Assembly (NCBI GenBank): GCA_002428385.1
Contig: DIWB01000044.1
Span: 1-18,277 of the forward strand
Direction: 5' to 3'
Source: Bacteroidales bacterium UBA6117
GTDB taxonomy: Bacteria; Bacteroidota; Bacteroidia; Bacteroidales; VadinHA17
DNA: 18,277 nucleotides
The notes under the pieces were generated by a model that was given only the letters and a program-made list of their open reading frames with translations, was not told the origin of the DNA and ran no database searches. This document shows positions 7,511-13,715 of the stretch, one piece after another (position 1 is the stretch's first letter; every line of letters begins with the position of its first letter). The position numbers were made by a program, and so were the translations under genes.

Positions 7511-8737
7511 TTATTCATTGTGTCCTGAAGCCGTTTCCTGTTTGCCATACAGCACCATTTCGTCCTTATACCTTATGAATTCTGCATTTCTGTCGATCAT
7601 ATACCTGAAAGTAACATGGGTTTTTGCTCTTTTTCCGCCCAGTGCTTCATAGATGGCGATCATTTTGGGATTAAAATCGCCAACCCACGACAGTTCAAGT
7701 TCCTTGTACCATGGTTTGAACTTGAGCTTCTCATACAGATGAAGGAATATTGCAGATTCGACGCCGTTGTTCTGGTACGAAGGATGAACACCGCCGACCA
7801 GTCCCCTTATCCTTGTCATCCTGTGATTTGCTTTTGCCCAGACGAACCTCACCTTGTTCCTGAAGCTGAGTTTCCCTTTAAAGGGTTTAATAATCTGATT
7901 AAGGTCGGGGAAGAGTATGAAGAAGGCAATTGGTTTGTCGTTGTGATAGGCGAACCATATCAGTTCCTGGTCGATAATGGGTTTGGCTTTGCGGAAGGTA
8001 GCTTCAAGGACCTCGGTTCCGACAGGGGTGAAATCCTCCTTGAAAACGGCCCAGGCAGAATTATAGATTTCAACGAAATCCTCATAGAATTTTTGCCTGT
8101 TTGCCATCTCGAAATGCCTGAAAGCATATCCGGGCCTGTTTGACAGCCAATCGGCAATCTTCATTATCCTTGGAGGAAACTCCACTATTTTACCGTCAGC
8201 TCCATGAACATCCCTGTGATAAGAGTACTGCTCATAATAATTTTTGAATCCGTAAGCCTCGAAGAAGTCGCGGTAATATTTCTTATTATAGGGCATTCCG
8301 TAGCTCTGCTGCATGAACCCGTCGACAAGCAGGCCCCAGTTGCTGTCGTTTTCTCCGAAGTTAACAGGGCCGTCGAACGCCTCCATGCCCTTGGATACCA
8401 GCCAGTTTCTGCAAGTGTCAAACAGCATAAAGGCAGCATCTCTGTCTTCGGTAACTTCAAAAAATCCGATTCCGCCAGTCTTCTGTCTGTAAACTGTTGA
8501 TCGCTGGGTGTCGTAAAAAGCAGCTACTCTGCCAATGGTGTTTCCGCTGTCATCTTTCAGTATCCACCGGATAGCCTCACCCCTGCTGAAAACCCTGTTG
8601 AGGGAAGGATCAAATATGGCTTCCAGCTCCGGATCAAGCATGCATACCCAGTTTGGATCATCCTTGTAAAGGACCCTTGGCAGGTCGAGGAAAGCTTTCC
8701 TGTCCCTGGCGGTTTTTTTTACTTCAGTAATTTGCAT
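7511..8737 (-). CDS. GNAT-like N-acetyltransferase family protein, large form
   Basis: A 408-residue cytoplasmic protein without a signal peptide or membrane segment. The C-terminal part resembles GNAT acetyltransferases: a strand (IRGLVGGVHPSYQNNG) with a possible acyl-CoA pyrophosphate loop at about 319-326, followed by a helix (VESAIFLHLYEKL), then LELSWVGDFNPKMIAIYEALGG, which matches the region where GNAT proteins have N(x)KxxxxYExxG. The N-terminal half also looks GNAT-related (PWVxxxL-like opening, then GNTIGRVAAFYD at about 65-76), suggesting a tandem, duplicated fold. From memory, proteins of this type occur in Bacteroidota, but no substrate is known to me. It has its own promoter and no operon partner. 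Enzyme activity is inferred from fold only. Confidence 0.75.
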   Translation of the reverse strand: MQITEVKKTARDRKAFLDLPRVLYKDDPNWVCMLDPELEAIFDPSLNRVFSRGEAIRWILKDDSGNTIGRVAAFYDTQRSTVYRQKTGGIGFFEVTEDRDAAFMLFDTCRNWLVSKGMEAFDGPVNFGENDSNWGLLVDGFMQQSYGMPYNKKYYRDFFEAYGFKNYYEQYSYHRDVHGADGKIVEFPPRIMKIADWLSNRPGYAFRHFEMANRQKFYEDFVEIYNSAWAVFKEDFTPVGTEVLEATFRKAKPIIDQELIWFAYHNDKPIAFFILFPDLNQIIKPFKGKLSFRNKVRFVWAKANHRMTRIRGLVGGVHPSYQNNGVESAIFLHLYEKLKFKPWYKELELSWVGDFNPKMIAIYEALGGKRAKTHVTFRYMIDRNAEFIRYKDEMVLYGKQETASGHNE

Positions 8738-8757
8738 TACGGTCAGGCTTAGTGAGG

Positions 8758-8788
8758 CAAATATAATCAGATTTTCCTATTTCAGAAA
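8758..8788 (-). promoter_or_regulatory. Putative promoter of the GNAT-like gene
   Basis: On the minus strand, TTTC (8788-8785) lies 19 bases before TATATTTG (8765-8758), a full TAnnTTTG match with one mismatch in the upstream TTTG. It ends 20 bases before the ATG. Confidence 0.55.
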
Positions 8789-8913
8789 CCGGCCTGGATT
8801 CAGAGCTGTCTGGCATGCCGGGTTGTAACATCATTACAGGTCATAATAATGAAGATAACAAACAACTTCATATTGCGGTAGTTCAGGACTCAGTTAAGGA
8901 GTCTTGCACCTAC

Positions 8914-8972
8914 AGCATTTTTACCCCCATGGCTTTTTTACCCCACAGCCCCTTAAAGCATTTTTTACCCCC
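8914..8972 (+). repeat. Three degenerate TTTTTACCCC repeats
   Basis: Three copies of a 15-16 base unit follow each other: AGCATTTTTACCCCC (8914-8928), GGCTTTTTTACCCCA (8931-8945) and AGCATTTTTTACCCCC (8957-8972). A further C-run with CCCCCTAAAGAGGG follows at 8975-8988 and can form a small hairpin. Such extragenic C-rich units recall dispersed repeats in Bacteroidota genomes, but only this one cluster is visible here. Confidence 0.6.
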
Positions 8973-9052
8973 TGCCCCCTAAAGAGGGTTTAAGAACTAA
9001 TAATGAGCGATATATTAGCTTGGAATTATCCACACTAAGATAGCTTGCTGTT

Positions 9053-10402
9053 TTATTTTATATCAATTATCCTGTGGTCGATGAGGATAAACAGCAATCC
9101 AAGCATGAAGCTGTAAAGCGCGTAGATTTTAAGAGGTATGTATTCCGAAGGCCGGATCTTCATCTTCGCCCAGAGATAGATGACAAGATAAAGTTTACTG
9201 ATAAGGTAAACCACAAAAGTTGCCAGCGCCACACCCACTATATTATAACCCCATTTTATCATCAGAAGGCTGAGGGGCACGTTCAGAGCAATCTCCAGGA
9301 CTGCTGCAATAAGTGTTATATGTGTTTTTTTCCTTCCCACTATTATCGTTTGCGGAAAGATAAGCCTCGGGATAACCAGCAGGGAGTACAGAAGGAATAT
9401 GTCGGCGCTTTTCTGGAATTCAGGGGTGAACATTCGGGGGTAGATCCAGCGTGCGAACAGCATTATCACCATGGTTGAAGGGAAGCAGATGTGCATCAGT
9501 CTCATCGATTTTTCCCTGATTTTTGCCAGTGAGTCCTTCATTTGGGTTCTTGTTGAGAATTCTGGCAGCATGGCATTGCTTAGTCCGTTTGCCAGCATAA
9601 GTGCCAGCGGGAACTCCTTGGCTCCGTAACGGAACCAGGCAAACCATTCCGGATCGCGATAGACAGCAGATACTATAATTCCGTCGATATACTGGGCCGA
9701 TCCGCTTATCAGGGTTGTGATGACCAGAGGAAGACCCAGATATAAATGCTCCTTCATGAATTTCGAAGAGATTTTCATCTCGGTATATCTTCTTAGGAGT
9801 ATTATAAGCCAGACCCATCTGAGACCGGTAACTGCAAGCAGGCCGTAAACCGCCCAGATGATATCCTTGCCCATGAGAACAGGTGTTATTACCAGGATGA
9901 GCTGAAGGATAAAAGTATAGAGCCCGTACTGAAAGATCCTGTGCGATCGGTTATTCAGCAGGTATATGTATTCAATAAGGCAGACCGGACTGCTAAGCAG
10001 GACGTAAAGAAGCAGTAGATTAAGATACGGGACGTTTCCGCTGAAGTTAAAGACCGAGAAGTTACCCTTGAGTGCGTGACCGATTGCAAAAATCATCAGG
10101 CTGAAAAAGCTGAGAAGCAGGAATGCATTAAATATCTCGGGTGATTTTCCGGAGCCGTTATCTCCTGTTTTCCTGTAAGTCCGGTTACGGTGATAAAGAG
10201 GTAGAAGCGACTGGATGATCCCCGTTACCCAGAAGAAGCTGACCAGTCCCGAGATAAACAGGAACATTTCCCATGCTCCTATCTCGGAACGGGTAAGGTG
10301 GCTTTTTGTGAAAACAATGCTTATAATCAGGAAAACGGTGAACTTCATCAGCTGGAAAAGCTGGAGCCCCGAAATATTATCTATCAGTTTTATCTTTCTC
10401 AA
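9053..10402 (-). CDS. Wzx-type polysaccharide/oligosaccharide flippase family protein
   Basis: A 449-residue integral membrane protein with about 12 hydrophobic segments and short basic loops, the topology of the MATE/MOP-superfamily flippases that move undecaprenyl-linked oligosaccharides across the inner membrane. The N terminus LFQLMKFTVFLIISIVFTKSHLTRSEIGAWEMFLF has the family layout, in which the first segment is followed by a conserved R/L-T-x-x-E-(I/F)-G turn. The later segments (IDGIIVSAVYRDPEWFAWFRYGAKEFPL and IIVGRKKTHITLIAAVLEIALNVPL) also fit. No glycosyltransferases or polymerase genes stand next to it, so its glycan cannot be named. The ATG at 10402 directly precedes the first segment. 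It is transcribed away from the tRNA-His gene. Confidence 0.85.
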   Translation of the reverse strand: MRKIKLIDNISGLQLFQLMKFTVFLIISIVFTKSHLTRSEIGAWEMFLFISGLVSFFWVTGIIQSLLPLYHRNRTYRKTGDNGSGKSPEIFNAFLLLSFFSLMIFAIGHALKGNFSVFNFSGNVPYLNLLLLYVLLSSPVCLIEYIYLLNNRSHRIFQYGLYTFILQLILVITPVLMGKDIIWAVYGLLAVTGLRWVWLIILLRRYTEMKISSKFMKEHLYLGLPLVITTLISGSAQYIDGIIVSAVYRDPEWFAWFRYGAKEFPLALMLANGLSNAMLPEFSTRTQMKDSLAKIREKSMRLMHICFPSTMVIMLFARWIYPRMFTPEFQKSADIFLLYSLLVIPRLIFPQTIIVGRKKTHITLIAAVLEIALNVPLSLLMIKWGYNIVGVALATFVVYLISKLYLVIYLWAKMKIRPSEYIPLKIYALYSFMLGLLFILIDHRIIDIK

Positions 10403-10484
10403 TAGTGAAAGAAATGGTCAGGATTCATCTGAAAACAATCGTCTGCAACAAATATTGCAAAGTGACTTCCCGATTTTTGAACAG

Positions 10485-10492
10485 CAAAGTTA
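10485..10492 (-). promoter_or_regulatory. Putative -7 box of the flippase gene
   Basis: The minus strand reads TAACTTTG, a full TAnnTTTG match, 82 bases before the flippase ATG. The upstream region at the right spacing is T-rich (TTTTC) but has no exact TTTG. Confidence 0.45.
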
Positions 10493-10528
10493 ACAATTGA
10501 ATCAAAGGAGCAGAAAATAAATTGAAAA

Positions 10529-10560
10529 TTTTGTTAATAGGAATTTTTCGGCTTATTTTG
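10529..10560 (+). promoter_or_regulatory. Putative tRNA-His promoter
   Basis: TTTTG at 10529-10533 and TATTTTG at 10554-10560 are separated by 20 bases; the second box is one base short of TAnnTTTG. It ends 12-13 bases before the mature tRNA, the short distance expected for a stable RNA gene. Confidence 0.55.
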
Positions 10561-10573
10561 CACCCTTGAAACG

Positions 10574-10647
10574 GTGGATGTAGTTCAGTTGGTTAGAACG
10601 TCGGATTGTGGTTCCGAAGGTCGTGGGTTCGAATCCCATCTTCCACC
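10574..10647 (+). tRNA. tRNA-His (anticodon GTG)
   Basis: The sequence folds into a full cloverleaf of 74 bases: acceptor GTGGATG with CTTCCAC, D stem GTTC/GAAC, anticodon stem TCGGA/TCCGA with loop TTGTGGT (anticodon GTG), and T stem GTGGG/CCCAT around TTCGAAT. The base before position 1 is G (10573) and position 73 is C, the G-1:C73 identity pair of tRNA-His. No CCA is encoded. The acceptor stem has one T-T mismatch at 6:67, where A67 would complete the pairing. The 3' half is the likely attachment site for the prophage that follows; the flaw in the stem may come from the phage copy of this end. Confidence 0.97.
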
Positions 10648-10680
10648 CTAAAGCATGTAATGTGCTGAAATTTAAGTAAA

Positions 10681-10688
10681 TAAATTTG
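10681..10688 (+). promoter_or_regulatory. Putative -7 box of the integrase promoter
   Basis: TAAATTTG is a full TAnnTTTG match, 90 bases before the integrase ATG. Its last bases overlap the first TTTGTCTG motif of the repeat cluster, so a protein bound there would block it. No matching TTTG lies upstream at the right spacing. Confidence 0.4.
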
Positions 10689-10730
10689 TCTGATTGGCGC
10701 TCTGTCTGATAACAGACAAAAAACAGACAA
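10685..10730. repeat. Cluster of four TGTCTG/CAGACA motifs between tRNA and integrase
   Basis: TGTCTG occurs at 10687-10692 and 10703-10708, and its reverse complement CAGACA at 10713-10718 and 10724-10729. The middle two form a 16-bp palindrome, TGTCTG-ATAA-CAGACA (10703-10718). The two CAGACAAAAA copies are 11 bases apart, one helical turn, and the two forward copies are 16 apart. This pattern fits arm-type sites for the recombinase or its directionality factor, or an operator for a repressor of the integrase gene. No T-run follows on the plus strand, so it is not a terminator. Confidence 0.7.
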
Positions 10731-10778
10731 AAACTCATAACCGTATCTGGAAGATGTGGAAGTCTTAAAAGATGCGTT

Positions 10779-11981
10779 ATGAGACAAAAGTTGATAATCC
10801 TGCCAAAATTGAACCGCTGCGGGGATGATCTCTCGAGGCAGTGGTTTGTTTATTACTCATGCCTTAATCCAAAAACGGGTAAAATGGCTCGCTTCCGTCA
10901 TTACGACGGATTCTCAGGGCTGAATAAAGACGCCCGTACAGAGCATGGGAGAAGCCTTATTGAAGTATACTCTGCCAAATTAAAAAGCGGATGGACTCCT
11001 TTCAACGACGATAAGGATGCGATCTATGATGATCACCTCGATTATAAGACCGTAGCCGAGATCTACGGCGGCCGGCGCCGGGCAAACAACACAATCCGTA
11101 TCTGGATATCGCGGTTCCTGGAAGAGGCAAAAGAGGGGATCCGGCATGAAACATATCTTACCTATAAGTCAAAGCTCCGGATCTTCGCGCTATGGCTCGA
11201 AAAACAGGGACTTGCCGGCAACGACCTGGGTACTTATAATAACAAGGTATTGATTGATTTTTTCCGGTACCTGATTGATGACAGAAAACTCTCCGGAGTG
11301 TCAGTTAAATATTACCGGATGTTGCTTGCCAAGTTATTCAAGTATTTTTGTAAGGAGAAACTGCTCCTCGTTAACCCTGTATATGATATACCTCCCTGCT
11401 CGAGGGTTAATGACTCAGTCGCGCGCCCGATCGCGCGCGAGGACCTCGAGGTTTTTAAGAAATCTCTCGAGAGAGATCCCGAGCTGTACCTTGCAATAAA
11501 ATTCGAGTATTACACCGGTCTTCGTCCCGGGCATGAGATCCGGGAGCTGAAAATAAAAAACATTGATTTTGCTGCCGGTACCATATTTGTAGACCGGGAG
11601 CACTCAAAAAACGGAAAGGACAGGGTTGTCACCATCCCGCGTCAGTTTCTTGAAGAGCTGCGAGCCTCAGGATTACAAAGCATAAACCGGAACTATTATA
11701 TTTTCGGTCGCGGCGGGATCCCGGGAGTGAAGGCGATAAGTAAAAACAAATTATCCAGGCATTTCTTTAATCTTCGAAAAAAACTCAACATGCCCGAGGA
11801 GTATAAGTTTTACAGCTTCAAATGTACCGGCATGATCGCGGCTGATGATACAGGCAAGATCCCGGCAAAGGATATCAGCAATCATGTCGGTCATAGTGAC
11901 CTGGCAACAACAAGTATATATTTCAGGAATAAAAAATCGCAGGTATCTTCAGCGATCCGCGACGAGTATCCAACCTTATAG
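10779..11981 (+). CDS. int: Phage integrase, tyrosine recombinase family
   Basis: The 400-residue protein catalyses site-specific recombination between phage and host attachment sites. About 1-115 would be the arm-binding region; 120-200 is the SAM-like core-binding domain (EEAKEGIRHETYLTYKSKLR opening); 215-400 is the catalytic domain. Visible catalytic residues are Arg249 (YTGLRPGHE), a hairpin lysine in SKNGKDR (277 or 280), His371 (VGHSD) and the nucleophile Tyr381 (TTSIYFR). The canonical HxxR is replaced by Tyr345-S-F-Lys348, a variation I recall from other Bacteroidota integrases. The ATG at 10779 follows a repeat cluster and a promoter-like box. It ends in a 6-base convergent overlap with the last tail gene. 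The nearby tRNA-His is the likely integration target. Confidence 0.94.
   Translation: MRQKLIILPKLNRCGDDLSRQWFVYYSCLNPKTGKMARFRHYDGFSGLNKDARTEHGRSLIEVYSAKLKSGWTPFNDDKDAIYDDHLDYKTVAEIYGGRRRANNTIRIWISRFLEEAKEGIRHETYLTYKSKLRIFALWLEKQGLAGNDLGTYNNKVLIDFFRYLIDDRKLSGVSVKYYRMLLAKLFKYFCKEKLLLVNPVYDIPPCSRVNDSVARPIAREDLEVFKKSLERDPELYLAIKFEYYTGLRPGHEIRELKIKNIDFAAGTIFVDREHSKNGKDRVVTIPRQFLEELRASGLQSINRNYYIFGRGGIPGVKAISKNKLSRHFFNLRKKLNMPEEYKFYSFKCTGMIAADDTGKIPAKDISNHVGHSDLATTSIYFRNKKSQVSSAIRDEYPTL
11419..11440 (+). repeat. 22-base GC-rich inverted repeat inside int
   Basis: TCGCGCGC (11419-11426) and GCGCGCGA (11433-11440) are perfect reverse complements around a 6-base loop, CCGATC. They encode the VARPIARE region at the start of the catalytic domain. 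Another small palindrome (CGAGGACCTCG) follows directly. It may be a chance result of arginine/alanine codons. Confidence 0.6.
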
Positions 11982-13715
11982 GCGAAACAGCTCCGCGTCG
12001 GAGATCCGGATTTCTCCTTTTTCCAGCTCTAGCGTGATGCTACTTACCAGGTAATTGTTATTTTCGATATTCAGCGCCCTGGTGAAATCGAAAAGTTTTA
12101 CAATATCCGAACCGACTATTGCCGCACTGATAGTCTTTTTCCTTTCCATCTCCCAGGCAAGGCGGTTTTTCCAGACGGTATTTGCAAGGCCGTAATCACC
12201 CCTCCAGTTCATCGAAATATTTGCTTCATCTCTTTTTGTCCCGTCGCAGTTATATACAGATGGAGTGCCAAGCGGATAGGCATAGGCAAAATATGGAGAG
12301 CCGGTTCCTTCCTCGAGGACTGTCCAGTCCCGGCCGCGGGCAAACAGAAACATGATCGGGAAATCAACAAAGTCAGCGGATTCTTTTGTAAGCCAATAAA
12401 ACGCACCAGGCCTGTAGTTGCATTCCTGTTCCCACATAGGGATCAGCCAGTACCGGTTGACGGTCTGTGTCTCCTCCAAATATTCGTATGTGAGCGCTTC
12501 GACGTGGTTATACATGCCTGGCCAGCCGGCAGCCTCATCCCTATCTTCGCTCCCGTCACCTAAAATATATGGAAGGTTGTCTGGACAGATGCGACGCAGT
12601 TCGCGCGATGAAAGCGTAAGCATGTGGACCACATAGTAAGTTTCCTCATTTCTTACAAAGTAGATTGTTCCATCAGCGACAACGTTTGGATCGATCTCCC
12701 TAACGGTATCTACATAGTTGATTACCGCAGTTTTGCCCGGGAGATCCGTTACCTTTTCATAACTGTGTGTAACAAAAGTGTCAACCTGTTCCAATCTCAA
12801 TTTAATACCTGCAGGTTTTTGAGGATCATTCTTCCGCCCTACCAGCTTCAGGTCTGTTGCCTGCAGATCAACCGCAACATTATCAAAGTAGTCTATAATG
12901 ACACTCCCGCGCTCGTTATCAATAAAAAATCCGATATTGAAAGTTGCTGATATCTTTTCAAGGAATTCAGAGATCAGCCTTCTGGGTACCAGCGTGCGGT
13001 AATCAAATTCCCAGTAGGCGTTCCGGTTAAAGTTATTAAAGAGAGTAAGTCTTTTGAGATCCGGATCTGTGCGAAATATATTACGCTCTATCTTGTAGTT
13101 ATGCTCTGAAAAGATATAATCAATCACCGTACCCGCAAAGAGATAAACGGTGCTGTTCAGGCGGTCTGAAGCAGGGATGACAAAGGCTGGATTGAATGCG
13201 CCCACGCACGGATTTACAAATTTAATATCAGCATCCGTTTCGTCGCCCAGGGCATTCGGCATATAGGCACAGTAAGCCGTGTAATCCTTGTCCGGATAAG
13301 TAGCATTAATGAGAGTGCTCATATAATTGACTACTTCCAGCCTTGTAGCAGCAAATCCGACAGGCCTTGTGAGCCCGTTATAGGTAAGATCTGTCAGGTA
13401 CTTGCCCCGGATCTGCTCATAGAAAGCGGAATTATTCCCGATAAAATATGCTTCGACTACCGTGTCAGATGCATCAGTAACCTTCCAGTAGCCTTTGAAT
13501 GAGAGGTGCTGTGACTGTATCCTTGCTGGTATCTCCGGTAGGCTTTCTGCCTCGAGGATCGAAGGAAATCCGAAAGCTTTCTGCACGGCCGGCACTGTAG
13601 CAGGGAAAGAGACAGGAAAGCTGTGCCCTCCGGTTTTGCTGAAAAGAGGATTTGAAAATCTCAGAGTGATATTGCCGAGGAAAGGAACAGGTATGTCATT
13701 TACATAGATTTTCAT
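11976..13715 (-). CDS. Prophage tail-tip/baseplate-like structural protein
   Basis: A 579-residue, beta-rich protein without signal peptide or membrane segment, last in the late operon. The opening, MKIYVNDIPVPFLGNITLRFSNPLF followed by SFPVSFPATVPAVQKAFGFPS (read in the sequence around residues 1-55), resembles the start of tail proteins I associate with Bacteroidota phages, in which a short strand and a line of the type S-x-P-(I/V)-x-(I/F)-P-x-T precede the rest. The size and fold suggest a hub or tail-tip component, but no closer assignment is possible. The ATG (13715) overlaps the TGA of the upstream beta-helix gene as ATGA, so translation is coupled. The stop overlaps the convergent integrase gene by 6 bases, leaving no space for a terminator. 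Function is inferred from context and size. Confidence 0.6.
   Translation of the reverse strand: MKIYVNDIPVPFLGNITLRFSNPLFSKTGGHSFPVSFPATVPAVQKAFGFPSILEAESLPEIPARIQSQHLSFKGYWKVTDASDTVVEAYFIGNNSAFYEQIRGKYLTDLTYNGLTRPVGFAATRLEVVNYMSTLINATYPDKDYTAYCAYMPNALGDETDADIKFVNPCVGAFNPAFVIPASDRLNSTVYLFAGTVIDYIFSEHNYKIERNIFRTDPDLKRLTLFNNFNRNAYWEFDYRTLVPRRLISEFLEKISATFNIGFFIDNERGSVIIDYFDNVAVDLQATDLKLVGRKNDPQKPAGIKLRLEQVDTFVTHSYEKVTDLPGKTAVINYVDTVREIDPNVVADGTIYFVRNEETYYVVHMLTLSSRELRRICPDNLPYILGDGSEDRDEAAGWPGMYNHVEALTYEYLEETQTVNRYWLIPMWEQECNYRPGAFYWLTKESADFVDFPIMFLFARGRDWTVLEEGTGSPYFAYAYPLGTPSVYNCDGTKRDEANISMNWRGDYGLANTVWKNRLAWEMERKKTISAAIVGSDIVKLFDFTRALNIENNNYLVSSITLELEKGEIRISDAELFRL

Larger units (their letters stand above)
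8738..9052. other. Intergenic spacer with C-rich repeats
   Basis: This 315-base spacer holds no convincing coding frame. Its right-hand side of the GNAT-like gene carries that gene's promoter (8758-8788). The middle contains a short inverted repeat, GACTC/GAGTC around 8887-8904, and a run of T-tract/C-tract repeats (8914-8972). The remaining part up to the flippase stop shows nothing recognisable, including no clear flippase terminator. Confidence 0.6.

Noticed and set aside
10685..10730. Possible CRISPR or terminator formed by the CAGACAAAAA repeats
   Set aside because: The repeats are 6-10 bases and 11 bases apart, far too short for CRISPR, and no T-run follows the hairpin on the plus strand.
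10553..10787. Two minus-strand open frames across the tRNA gene (one with GFEPTTFGTT)
   Set aside because: This peptide is the well-known false translation of the antisense of a tRNA gene; both frames lie over tRNA-His and its flank.
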